A stretch of DNA of 64,000 nt from Myxococcus qinghaiensis. Lineage in GTDB: Bacteria; Myxococcota; Myxococcia; Myxococcales; Myxococcaceae. Below, in pieces: positions 1-8,532 of the stretch (the first letter of the stretch is position 1; every line of letters starts with the position of its first letter). Made by a program: the position numbers and the translations under genes. Where the stretch lies: positions 1 to 64,000 of the forward strand of contig NZ_JAKCFA010000010.1 in the NCBI RefSeq assembly GCF_024198215.1, in the 5' to 3' direction. Under the pieces are notes generated by a model. That model had not been told where the DNA came from. It worked only from the letters and a program-made list of their open reading frames with translations, and did no database searches.

Positions 1-79
1 ACGGCTCGATAAGGGCCCACTGCTCGTCCGTCAGGTCGCTCGGATACGGCGTGCGCGAGGGCATTGGGAGGTCCGGCAT
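1..79 (-). CDS. IS5-family transposase, N-terminal fragment (cut by window edge)
   Basis: The reading frame starts at ATG 79 and runs off the left edge after 26 codons. It encodes MPDLPMPSRTPYPSDLTDEQ followed by WALIEP. The S-D-L-T-D-E-Q-W-x-L-I-E-P signature is the usual N-terminus of IS5-family DDE transposases. Only this conserved beginning is visible, so whether the element is intact cannot be judged. Confidence 0.8.
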   Translation of the reverse strand, partial: MPDLPMPSRTPYPSDLTDEQWALIEP

Positions 80-126
80 CTTGTTTCTTCAACGCCCTGG
101 CTGGCTCGCTCCATTTCAACAGGCTC
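1..126 (-). mobile_element. end of an IS5-type insertion sequence (partial, runs off the window)
   Basis: The minus strand carries the first codons of an IS5-type transposase starting at 79. About 47 bases upstream of that start, at 122-126, the minus strand reads GAGCCTGTTGAAA, which resembles terminal inverted repeats of IS5-family elements. The base triplet just outside (127-129, TGA on plus) would fit a TNA target duplication. The exact end and the duplication are inferences, because the other end of the element is outside the window. Confidence 0.6.
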
Positions 127-1503
127 TGAGATGAATGGGGGCTCGTACATGGGTTCATCGAAAGCCGTGTAGGCGTCGACAATCGCGAATCCCGGCGTGC
201 TCATCCCCAGCCAGATCTGGTCAAGGTTGTAGCGGGGCAGAACCTCCGGCGTCGTCTCGCAGCCCGCCACCATGCAGAAGTGCTTGTACGGTGGTGTGAA
301 GTAGAGGGAATCCCATTCCCAGCGAATGTAGGTATAGGGCGGGTTGTCTTTGTAGACGGGCGCATTGAAGTCACCGGCGATGATGGAGGGAGGTCCGGGC
401 GGACGCATCACCCACATCACTTCATCCATCTCCTGTCGGCGATAGGTGAGTTCATCCAGGTCTCGTTCCTCTGCGACGCTGGTCGCGATGAGATGAAGAT
501 TCGCAATCCTTGGATTGAATCCGCCCATGTCCATCACCACATAATGCCATCGATGGACGTAGTCCCGGAGGGGCTGTGAAAAGGGGACCACCACGTTCTG
601 CGCAATGGGAAACCTGCTGAAGACGGCCAGGTCATTGTTCCCAGAGAGGGCTCGATGTAGAGAGAGTTCTCTGAGCCCGGGCTCCGTCAGGAGACGTGAG
701 ACGGTGTTCTCGTGGGTCTCCTGAAAGAGGACGATGTCCACCTTGTGATCGAGCTCCAGGTACGAACTGATCATGCCGGCACTGTCCTGGTTCGACATGT
801 TCTTGCCGTTTCGGATGTTGAACGTCGCGACCTTGAATGACTGGACGAACACATACCGTCGCAGAGGCGTCTTCAGGACGTGGTTGTTGCCGTCGAGGGC
901 ATGTGCCGTGAGCGCGAGGTCGAGCCGGTAGGGTAAGAGGCCGGTCCCGCAACGGGTCTCCTCCGCATATGACTTGAACGTCGCTGTGAGTGAGACGGAG
1001 CGCGATGGAGAGGCTGTCGCGGAGCTGTTCTCATTCGAGAGATTGAACGTCTGCGACGAGCGCATCTCGGTGCTGTAGACACTGTGGCGGGGGGCCATGC
1101 ACCATACAGTCAGCTCGCCGATGAGTTTGACTGATTTGACCCCTCTGAGGGGATCTTCCGTGGTCGCAGTGAAGGTCAGGCTCTTCTGCGCCTGAGTAAA
1201 CAGATACGTGGGAAACGGGTTTGTCGTGGCGGCGTTCGCGACGCCCACCACGGTTTTTTCCTTCCCTGCCCCAATCCCGCTCGTCACGTACTTGAGTCCC
1301 ATGGGCGGCGGCTCGTAACAAGCCGGGGGAGGGGCACATTCACTCCAGTCGCTGCCGTCGCAGGTCTGAGTTCCTTCACATCCGTCGATACTGCAAGGCC
1401 GCGTCTGATTTTCCGGGCAGGAGGCTTCCGCGATCCCGGCGGTCGCGACCACGGCAAGATAAATGCCGGTCAGAATGGATGTCTTGTTTTGTTTGAATTT
1501 AAT
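31..1503 (-). pseudogene. secreted endonuclease/exonuclease/phosphatase-family protein, 3' end lost to IS insertion
   Basis: The protein has a signal peptide, a Cys-rich stretch (C-x-G-x-Q-T-C type), a beta-rich middle, and then an EEP domain with TFNIRNG, a catalytic QE pair (LFQET), GDFNAP and the L-D-Q-I-W-L segment. The family's last motif (S-D-H) is missing. The frame instead runs into the IS end at about 126 and stops inside IS sequence at 31, so the gene is probably truncated. The first GTG (1452) lies inside the signal peptide. The frame is open upstream, and a natural signal peptide (MKFKQNK, then a hydrophobic core, then A-E-A/S-C) begins at an ATT codon at 1503-1501, five bases after GGAAAG. 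An ATT start is unusual and unproven. The region has visibly more A/T than its neighbours, which suggests acquired DNA. Confidence 0.7.
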
Positions 1504-1631
1504 TCTGGCTTTCCGTTGCCTGTGTCTGGATTGGCTGGGGCTATTGAAGGACGACGATATGGTAGTGGTCTGACAAGTGATTTGCGGCCGTGTCAGGCGT
1601 TTTGGGTAGGCGCTGAATGTCGAAGAAATTG

Positions 1632-2723
1632 CTATGCGCGGCGGCAGGCCGCGTCACCATCCTGGGAGCGGATGAACGCGGCGGTCAGCTCGGTCCCCAC
1701 GGCGGCGCCCAGCACCTCGTACGTGCGCCGACGCGCTCCGCCGACGACGGAGGGCTGATGCGCGAGCGACTCCGGATGTCGCACGAAGATGTTGTACCCG
1801 ACGATGCAGCCATCCGCGCGCAGCACGGTGATTCCGTCCGTCGCCATCATCCCGCGCAGCAACTGCCCGGTGGCGCGCACCGCCGTGGCCGCCGCGTCGG
1901 TGGGGTCCGCGTGATAGCGGTCCAGCAACGCCACGATATCCAGCGGGCGGGGCAGGATGATGCCGTCCACGAAGAGCGTGGAGCCCGCGCGCTCCCGGGG
2001 CAGCACCGCGACCAGGGCCCCATGGGACGACTGCATCACCTCGAAGAGCACGCGCCGGAAGAACCCCCGGGCTCGCTCCAGACTGGCGCTCGCCACGCCG
2101 TCGGTGATGGCCTCCGCCAGCTCGTTCAGCACCGCGGGAGGCGAGGCCCCCTCCACGCGAGCACCTGACAGGTACACGTGCCGGCACAGCCCGCCGCCCG
2201 CGCGCAGCTCCAGCATGTTGTCCGCGAGCTGGAGCACGCCCACGACCCCCGCTTGAGGCTCCTCCGTCCGCCGCAGCCGCTCCAGCGGTGACTCCGCGAG
2301 CGGAAACGGGTCCGTGCGGAACACGCCGTAGGCGAAGCCCTCCGGCACCCGCAGCAGGTACAGCGCCCACCATCGCCCCTGTCCCAGCGGCGCGCACTGC
2401 TTGAGCGCCCGCTGGACGGTGGCCCGCGAGCGAGGACCGATGCCGATGGCGATGGGGTCATGCCCGCCCAGCAGCGCGAGCATCTGCCCCAGGTCGTCCC
2501 CGATGAACGCCATGGGGAACAGGGGCGCGCCTTCCTCGCGGTAGCGCGACAGCGTGACGATGAGCTCGCCAAGGGAGTCGGCCGTCTGCGCGCACGTCAT
2601 CCCCGCTTCGTCCAGGAACGTACCGACAGCGTCGGTCAGCAGGTGGCGGAAGGAGAGGACGGGAGGTGGGGAGCCCGGTGCGCCGGAATCCGAGCCATTC
2701 ATGACGCGCCCAGCATGGCGCAT
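1632..2723 (-). CDS. DisA_N/diadenylate-cyclase-like nucleotide sensor protein
   Basis: This 363-residue protein has no signal peptide. Its C-terminal third resembles the DisA_N (diadenylate cyclase) fold: HGALVAVLP at about 234-242, DGITVLRADG at 296-305, and GGARRRTYEVL at 328-338, where the DGA and T-R-H-R motifs of active cyclases would lie, followed by FIRSQDG. The substitutions (DGI, ARRR) suggest a divergent member such as the sensor-type DACN proteins rather than an active c-di-AMP synthase. This is an inference from motifs. The N-terminal 220 residues are not recognised. A second start at 2702 (MNGSDSG) is equally possible. The gene for a dynamin-like GTPase lies 130 bases upstream on the same strand. 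Confidence 0.55.
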   Translation of the reverse strand: MRHAGRVMNGSDSGAPGSPPPVLSFRHLLTDAVGTFLDEAGMTCAQTADSLGELIVTLSRYREEGAPLFPMAFIGDDLGQMLALLGGHDPIAIGIGPRSRATVQRALKQCAPLGQGRWWALYLLRVPEGFAYGVFRTDPFPLAESPLERLRRTEEPQAGVVGVLQLADNMLELRAGGGLCRHVYLSGARVEGASPPAVLNELAEAITDGVASASLERARGFFRRVLFEVMQSSHGALVAVLPRERAGSTLFVDGIILPRPLDIVALLDRYHADPTDAAATAVRATGQLLRGMMATDGITVLRADGCIVGYNIFVRHPESLAHQPSVVGGARRRTYEVLGAAVGTELTAAFIRSQDGDAACRRA

Positions 2724-2853
2724 TGTCGCCGCACACGCACGGGCCGAATATCGTCCGCGCGGATGGTCCGCGCGGCCTCGCCCCGGTGTCTCAGTGCGTA
2801 CACTTCACGGCTCACGGGGACGGGAAGACGACGGCTCGCCTCCCCGCCAGCCG

Positions 2854-4614
2854 TCAGGACAGCTCGGCCCGTGTCGCTTCCAGCCGCGCGGCGGTCCGGT
2901 TCCAGTCCTCCGCCAGCCCGTCCAGGTGACCCAGCGCTCCTGAGAAGAATCTCTTCTCCAGCGCATGGGCCAGCGTGGTGCCGTGGGCATCCGCCCACTT
3001 CCGGGTGACGCGGGCGCGCACCTGGGCACCCAGCAGGTCCACGAAGCGCTCCATCAGGGGCGTGGACAACAAGGTCCCCGCCCACACCACCGCGTCATGG
3101 CCGAAGCCCCCGGTGGCCACCGTCACCACCGCCGCCGCGCCGGACGGCACCGAGTACACCAGCGTCGTCAGTGCCTGGAGCAGCTCCTCGCGCATGCCGC
3201 CCTGCAGCTCGCCCGCCACCAATTCGCGACAGTAGGCGTACAGCGTGGCGCGGTCCGCCGCGTGGGCATGCAGGGACTCGAAGCCCAGCGGCTCCTCCAG
3301 CTTCGCCAGCGTCACGGGACCGAAGGCCTCGGCCAGAATCTCTCGCGTCTCGGCGTCTCCCCGCCACGCGGCGACCTCCGGCGCGAAGGCATCCACCAGC
3401 CGCCGCACCCCATCCGTCATCGTCGCGTCCACCGCGCGCGTGGGCGTCTCCGAGCCCTCCGGCTCAGGGCCCGTGAAGGACTGGCGCACCTTGCGACTCA
3501 CGTACGTGAGCGCCGTGGCCAGTCCCCGGAAGGGCAGCCGCACCCACTTGTGGAACTGGCTGCGCGCATCCAGTTCGTCGCGGAAGGCGTCGATGAGGAT
3601 GTCCGCGGGCACCGCCTTGAGCGCCGCCGCGCTGCCCACGCCCTCCAGCTCGTGCCGCAGGCGTTGCCGCAGTCGCTCCGGCTCGCTCGCCGCGCGAGTG
3701 GACGCGCGTGCCAGCGCCTCCAGCTCCGCGCGAGCATCCGCGAGTGACGCCTCCAGCGCCCGGGCCTTCAGCTCCCGCGCGTGCTCGGCCTCGCCCAGCA
3801 GCGAGTTGAGCGGAGGCCGCCCGTCCAGCGGCTCTGTCGCGAGGGGACGCAGTCCCGCCTCGACGTCCGGCTGGTGCGGCGCCAGGTAGCGCGCGAGGGG
3901 CGGGTGGCCTACGTCGGCGGCCAGCTTGTCCAGGTGCCCGCGAGCCACCTCCTCGCGAGACGCCTCGTTGTAGACGAGCAGGTACGGCCGGCCATGGCCC
4001 ACCGCGGCGCGCAGGAAGTCCACCAGCGCCGCGTTCTGGTACGTCTGCCGGCTCACCACGAACACGAGCACGTCCACGGTGACGAGCAGCGCCTCCGCGC
4101 GCTCGCGATTCTCGCGGTACACGCTGTCGAAGTCCGGCGTGTCCATGACGAGCAGCCCGCGAGGCACCGCCTCCGCCAGCACCAGGTACAGCCGCCCCGC
4201 CGGCCCTGGCTGGTCCACGGGCGCAAGCTCTCCCGGAGCGACGGGCACCGTGTCGTAGCGGCGGGTGAGGAAGTCCTTCAGCGCCCCCGTCCACGTCTCC
4301 GGGTGGGCCGCCGCGAGGCACTGCTTCGTCAGTCCCCCCTCGGGCCTCGCGGGCGACAGCGGCGCGCCCACCAGCGCGTTGAACAGGGTGGACTTGCCCA
4401 CGTTGTTCGGGCCGGCGATGGCCACCAGCAGCAGGGGCGCGTCGGCGGAGCCCAGGCGGGGGAGCAGGTCCCTGCGCAGCCGCTCGGCCAGACGACGGGC
4501 CAGGTCCGCGTCCGACGCCTCGGGGAAGCGCTCGGGGGCGGGCAGGGCATCCAGGGCGGACGCGAGGGACTCGCGCAGGGTGTAGGGGTCTCTCGTCATC
4601 GGAGGTTCACTCAC
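2854..4614 (-). CDS. dynamin-like/GTPase-domain protein
   Basis: This 586-residue protein has a clear P-loop GPNNVGKST at 68-76, a G2-like T in GGLTKQC, and a G3 motif DTPDFDSV. The G4 position holds a weak YNEAS instead of NKxD. The long C-terminal half is helical with a hydrophobic patch (SGAAAVVTVATGG and following), as in dynamin-like proteins that associate with membranes. Residue identity supports a GTP-binding remodelling or scaffold ATPase/GTPase; the target is unknown. The start is either GTG 4614 or ATG 4599; neither has a strong ribosome-binding site. It is transcribed towards the DisA_N-like gene and divergently from the thioredoxin lipoprotein. Confidence 0.7.
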   Translation of the reverse strand: MSEPPMTRDPYTLRESLASALDALPAPERFPEASDADLARRLAERLRRDLLPRLGSADAPLLLVAIAGPNNVGKSTLFNALVGAPLSPARPEGGLTKQCLAAAHPETWTGALKDFLTRRYDTVPVAPGELAPVDQPGPAGRLYLVLAEAVPRGLLVMDTPDFDSVYRENRERAEALLVTVDVLVFVVSRQTYQNAALVDFLRAAVGHGRPYLLVYNEASREEVARGHLDKLAADVGHPPLARYLAPHQPDVEAGLRPLATEPLDGRPPLNSLLGEAEHARELKARALEASLADARAELEALARASTRAASEPERLRQRLRHELEGVGSAAALKAVPADILIDAFRDELDARSQFHKWVRLPFRGLATALTYVSRKVRQSFTGPEPEGSETPTRAVDATMTDGVRRLVDAFAPEVAAWRGDAETREILAEAFGPVTLAKLEEPLGFESLHAHAADRATLYAYCRELVAGELQGGMREELLQALTTLVYSVPSGAAAVVTVATGGFGHDAVVWAGTLLSTPLMERFVDLLGAQVRARVTRKWADAHGTTLAHALEKRFFSGALGHLDGLAEDWNRTAARLEATRAELS

Positions 4615-4706
4615 ACCAGAGCATGTGCGGGGGCGGGTTCCCAGTTGCTTGCGCGGCGGATGTCGCTGGGGGACAGAGTGCCGGTGGCGCGATAGGGTCC
4701 CCCGCC

Positions 4707-6074
4707 ATGCGCACCCACGCCGCCTGCCTGTTGTTGCTGGGGCTCGTTGCCTGCACCGCCGCGAACACGAACACCCCCGTGTCCGCGGACGCGACGCACG
4801 CCGGAGCTCCCCTGCCGTTCATCGAGGATGACTACGCTCGCGCGCTCGCCGAGGCGAAGTCGAAGGGCATCCCCCTCTTCGTCGATGTCTGGGCGCCGTG
4901 GTGTCACACCTGTCGCTCCATGAAGGCGTATGTCCTGTCGGACAAGTCGCTGGCCCGCCACGCGGACCGCTACGTCTGGTTGGAGGTGAACACCGACCTG
5001 ACCCAGAACGCGGCCTTCCAGGAGAAGTTCCCCATCGAGTTCTGGCCCACGCTGTACGTCATCGACCCGCGCGAGGAGAAGCCCCTGCTGCGCTTCGCCG
5101 GCAGTGCCACGGTGGAGCAGCTCGTGAAGCTCTTCGAGGACGGCGAGCGCGCCTACAAGGGCGGCATCACCGGCGCGGAGGCGCTGCTGGCGCGCGGTGA
5201 CGCGCTCTACGGAGAGGGGCGCTCGGCGGAGGCCGCGGAGACGCTGACGGAGGCGCTGGCCGAGGCGCCCGCGGACTGGAACCGCCGGGGCCGCGCGGTG
5301 GAGTCGCTGATGACGGCGATGTATGGAGCGCAGCAGGTGGAGCCGTGCGCGAAGAAGGCGCTGGAGCTGCTGCCGACCACGCCGCGCTCGCTGTCGTGGG
5401 CCAACGCCTCGATGATGGGCCTGATGTGCGCGCTGTCGATTCCGGACCAGGTCGCGAGCAAGGAGCTTCGCGCCGCGCTGGAGGCCAAGGTGGTCGAGGC
5501 CATGGGGCCTCCCGTCATCGAGATGACGGCGGATGACCGCTCCGGCCTCTATGAGATGCGGGTGGGCGCGCGCGAGGCGGAGAAGGACGAGGCCGGGGTG
5601 AAGGCCCTCGCGAGCGAGTGGCTGGCGTTCCTGGAGGCGGAGGCCGCCAAGGCGACCAACCCGGAGGCGCGCGCCGTCTTCGACTCGCACCGCATGTCGG
5701 CGGCGATGAAGCTGGGCACGCCCGAGCGCGCCGTGGCCGCGCTGGAGCAGAGCGAGAAGGACCTGCCCCAGGACTACAACCCGCCCGCGCGGCTGGCCAC
5801 GCTGTATCGGCTGCAGGGGCGCCTGGATGACGCGCTCGCGGCGAGTGACCGCGCGCTGGAGCGCGTGAAGGGTTCCCGCCGCATCAACGTGCTGTCCAAC
5901 CGCGTCGACATCCACGTCGCGCGCAAGGACATCGCCGGCGCCACGAAGACGGTGGAGGAGGCTGTCGCCTACGCCAAGACGCTGCCCGCCTCGCAGGTGT
6001 CGCCGCGCATGATGAAGGGCCTGGAGAAGAAGCTCGCCGGGCTCCAGGCGGAGGCCCAGCCCGCGCCGAGGTAG
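4707..6074 (+). CDS. thioredoxin-fold lipoprotein with TPR-like C-terminal half
   Basis: The start at 4707 gives a lipoprotein signal (LLLLGLVAC, lipid Cys16), so an upstream in-frame start at 4623 is disfavoured. Residues 40-150 form a thioredoxin domain with the redox pair WCHTC at 65-69, and the sequence FWPTLYVID contains the conserved cis-Pro region. The remaining 300 residues are Ala-rich helical repeats with TPR character (for example ALLARGDALYGEGRSAEAAE and a second array near the end). Likely a periplasmic membrane-anchored disulfide reductase or oxidase; the substrate is not indicated. Confidence 0.8.
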   Translation: MRTHAACLLLLGLVACTAANTNTPVSADATHAGAPLPFIEDDYARALAEAKSKGIPLFVDVWAPWCHTCRSMKAYVLSDKSLARHADRYVWLEVNTDLTQNAAFQEKFPIEFWPTLYVIDPREEKPLLRFAGSATVEQLVKLFEDGERAYKGGITGAEALLARGDALYGEGRSAEAAETLTEALAEAPADWNRRGRAVESLMTAMYGAQQVEPCAKKALELLPTTPRSLSWANASMMGLMCALSIPDQVASKELRAALEAKVVEAMGPPVIEMTADDRSGLYEMRVGAREAEKDEAGVKALASEWLAFLEAEAAKATNPEARAVFDSHRMSAAMKLGTPERAVAALEQSEKDLPQDYNPPARLATLYRLQGRLDDALAASDRALERVKGSRRINVLSNRVDIHVARKDIAGATKTVEEAVAYAKTLPASQVSPRMMKGLEKKLAGLQAEAQPAPR

Positions 6075-6081
6075 TGGCGGG

Positions 6082-6240
6082 TCAGCGCGCTGTCGCTCGC
6101 ACGATGGCGCGCTGCTCCAGCAGGTCGAAGCAGCCTCGGATTCAGCGCGCTGTCGCTCGCACGATGGCGCGCTGCTCCAGCAGGCCGAAGCAGCCTCGGA
6201 TTCAGCGCGTCGTCGCTCGCACGGCGGCGCGCTGGTCCAA
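6082..6240. repeat. 60-base tandem repeat, about 2.7 copies, overlapping the end of the phosphoesterase gene
   Basis: Comparing the sequence with itself at an offset of 60 shows 6082-6120 identical to 6142-6180, and 6121-6180 matching 6181-6240 with seven differences. The unit holds the last codons of the minus-strand phosphoesterase gene together with its stop. Because 60 is divisible by three, the downstream copies stay in frame and each ends in its own TGA (at 6142-6144 and 6082-6084). The most gene-like copy is the one inside the gene, and the two outer copies are more alike, which suggests two successive duplications. Confidence 0.95.
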
Positions 6241-7368
6241 GTCGAACAGCTCGTACGCGTCGACGGGACAGTGGCTCATCCCTCCGTCAACGAAGACGAG
6301 CACCGCCTCCGCCGCGCCCGTGGCCGGCGGGGCACCGTGCGCGCAGTCCACCCGCGCGCCGTCCGTCACCAGGTGGCGCACCACGCCGTCGAGCGCCGTG
6401 CCCGAGGTGACGCCCATCAGCTCGCGGATGCGCTTGTCGCGGGTGTGCCCCACCACCTGCGTGAGCCCTGGGGGAAGCCGCCGGGGGTCGAAGCGTCGGC
6501 GCGGCGTCTGGCGCGTGCGCTCGGCGTCCTCCGGCTTCGTGCTGGGGCGCTGATAGAAGATGCCCGTGCCCTCGCCTCGCGCGGCGTCGCCCGGCTGGTG
6601 CAGCCCGGGCACCTCGAGGCGCCCATGCGTCCACGCCTCCACCGCCGCGTCCATCTTCGCGTTGAGCGCGTGGGCGACGGAGTCGGCATCCGCGCGGCGC
6701 TCGCGAGGCAGGCCCGTCACGTCCAGGTCCTCGTGCGTGACGCCCGCGTGCAGCACCAGCAGCCCGGGGCCCGCGGCGTGCGCGGTGCGAAAGCGGCGGA
6801 CGCGCAGGAGGTGCTCCACCCAGGCCCGCTGGGCCCGCTGGAAGTTGCCGAAGTCGCGGGCCACCAGCTCCGCCGTGGGTACCTGGGGCCAGCGCTCCAG
6901 GAAGGCGCGCTCGCCGGCTTCGTCCGTCTGCCCCTTCTGGTAGACGCGGTCCGCTTCCGCCTGGGCGGTGGTGAAGCGGGCGTCGTCGAAGTCAGCCAAC
7001 TCTCCCACTCGGCCCAGGTCGTGGTTGCCCAGAATCAGGATGACCTGGTCGGAGGGATGCGCGGCCAGCCACGCCACCAGCGCCAGCGCGCTGTTCGACG
7101 CGTGCACCCGCTCCTCGGGGCGGCCCCAGTCGAAGTGGTCTCCCACCGAGACGAGCTGCACGTCGGGCTTCAGCCAGCCGTCGGTGCCCAAGAGTCCGTG
7201 GTGGTCGAGGATGGCGAGGACCTTGTCGAAGTCCGCCTGCGGGTCACCCAGCGCGAGCCGCCGTCGTCGGGGAACTCCGTCCGCGGGCGCGGAGCGGGGA
7301 CCTGCCTCTACCGCCTCTCGGGCGCGAGCATGGGCGGCCTGGAGGCGGGCGTCTGGGGAGTCGTTCAC
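6202..7368 (-). CDS. calcineurin-like (PPP-type) metallophosphoesterase
   Basis: This 388-residue cytosolic protein carries the metal-binding motifs in order: GDPQAD at 41-46 (where GDxHG is usual), GDHFDWG at 76-82, GNHD at 114-117, then LHAG and VVGHT. This is the layout of PPP-type Ser/Thr phosphatases and bis(5'-nucleosyl)tetraphosphatase-like enzymes. The Q-A in place of H-G in the first motif removes a usual metal-ligand His and is worth noting. The last codons are copied twice beyond the stop codon. The gene starts 15 bases downstream of the LuxR-type gene and is probably cotranscribed with it. Confidence 0.8.
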   Translation of the reverse strand: MNDSPDARLQAAHARAREAVEAGPRSAPADGVPRRRRLALGDPQADFDKVLAILDHHGLLGTDGWLKPDVQLVSVGDHFDWGRPEERVHASNSALALVAWLAAHPSDQVILILGNHDLGRVGELADFDDARFTTAQAEADRVYQKGQTDEAGERAFLERWPQVPTAELVARDFGNFQRAQRAWVEHLLRVRRFRTAHAAGPGLLVLHAGVTHEDLDVTGLPRERRADADSVAHALNAKMDAAVEAWTHGRLEVPGLHQPGDAARGEGTGIFYQRPSTKPEDAERTRQTPRRRFDPRRLPPGLTQVVGHTRDKRIRELMGVTSGTALDGVVRHLVTDGARVDCAHGAPPATGAAEAVLVFVDGGMSHCPVDAYELFDLDQRAAVRATTR

Positions 7369-7383
7369 CCCCCCATTCTAGGG

Positions 7384-8532
7384 TCAGGACGTCTGGAAGA
7401 AGCGGGCGATGAGGGCCGAGCGGCTCTCCACGTGCGCCTTGGCCAGCAGGTGCGTGACGTGGACCTCCACGGTGCGCTCCGCGCAGCCCAGCCTGCCGGC
7501 GATGGACTTGTTCGTCTCGCCCTGGACGATGTGCGTGAGGACCTCGGACTCGCGCGCCGTGAGCGACCAGCGCGCGGCATGGGCCTGCACGCGCGCGGCG
7601 GCGCTGGAGGCGGTGCCCGTGTCGATGGCCAGGTAGTGCGGGGGAAGGCCCGTGGTGCGCAGCGGCGTGAGCGTCAGCGGACCCGAACAGGGAACGCCCT
7701 GGGCGCCCCGGCGAAGTTGCTCCATCAGCTCCGGCTCGCCGCGCTCCAGCCACACGCGGCCCGCGCTGTTGGCGTGCACCACCCGGCCACTGCCGCTGAC
7801 CACCCAGGCGGCGCGCCCGAGCGCCTCCATCGCCACTTCCAGCGCGGTGGACATCAGCCCGGACTCGCGCAGCCGCGTCTCCATGTTCAGCCGCCGCTGC
7901 AAGGCCGGCGTCAGCGCCTGGAGCACCCGCTGCTCGCGCTCGGTGAAGGGCTCCTCGCGCGCCAACCCCAGCCACCCCAGGAGCGACGGCCCTTCGCAGA
8001 CCAGGGTGCGCAGGAAGGCCATGCGCTCCATTCCCAGCTGCCGGTACACCGCGCCGGAGCGGGTGTTGACCCTTTCGCGCTGGGCGTCCAGCTCCGCCTC
8101 ATTCAATCCCAGACGCCGCGCCACTTCGTATGCGGGCTGGTCATGCAAGGGCATCTGCCGCGCCTCCGACTCCTGCAGCGAGCGGAAGTGCAGCGCCCGG
8201 TTGCGCTGGGCCGGTGCGGGGCGCGCGGGATCATACCAACCCCAAAGGCTCTCCCGGTCCGACAGGAAGGTCTCCAGCGCATCGAAGACCACCTCGGGCG
8301 GCTGGGGAAAGCCCGAGCTGAACGAATAACTGACATGGAAGCGGTCAGGCCCCACGTCCACGCCATAGGCCACCGCGCGCTCCGCCTTGAGCGTGTCGCG
8401 CAATGCTCCCAGGACCGTGGGCAGGGACTCCGAGCTCGGCTCCGCTTCTGCGAGCAGGGCTTCCAGGTCCGCCAGGATACGCTGTTCCTCGGAATTCAAA
8501 CGAATCACGATATCCTGAGTATAAGCTGGCAA
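7384..8532 (-). CDS. LuxR-family transcriptional regulator
   Basis: The last 60 residues form a LuxR/FixJ helix-turn-helix: LTARESEVLTHIVQGETNKS followed by IAGRLGCAERTVEVHVTHLL. The 300-residue N-terminal part looks like a sensor (GAF/PAS-like, no receiver Asp motif recognised); its ligand is unknown. The longest frame begins at TTG 8532, seven bases after GGAAG; GTG 8508 is an alternative. A short inverted repeat AGTGG-N3-CCACT lies just upstream of the start (about 8535-8548) and could be an autoregulatory site. The phosphoesterase gene follows 15 bases downstream. Confidence 0.8.
   Translation of the reverse strand: MPAYTQDIVIRLNSEEQRILADLEALLAEAEPSSESLPTVLGALRDTLKAERAVAYGVDVGPDRFHVSYSFSSGFPQPPEVVFDALETFLSDRESLWGWYDPARPAPAQRNRALHFRSLQESEARQMPLHDQPAYEVARRLGLNEAELDAQRERVNTRSGAVYRQLGMERMAFLRTLVCEGPSLLGWLGLAREEPFTEREQRVLQALTPALQRRLNMETRLRESGLMSTALEVAMEALGRAAWVVSGSGRVVHANSAGRVWLERGEPELMEQLRRGAQGVPCSGPLTLTPLRTTGLPPHYLAIDTGTASSAAARVQAHAARWSLTARESEVLTHIVQGETNKSIAGRLGCAERTVEVHVTHLLAKAHVESRSALIARFFQTS

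Noticed and set aside
4611..5915. Long open frame of 434 codons on the minus strand
   Set aside because: It lies antisense to the thioredoxin-TPR lipoprotein, is rich in Arg, His, Leu and Gly, and has no domain; it is a shadow of GC-rich coding sequence.
6082..6240. Possible CRISPR array at the 60-base repeat
   Set aside because: The units are contiguous without unique spacers and copy a gene end.
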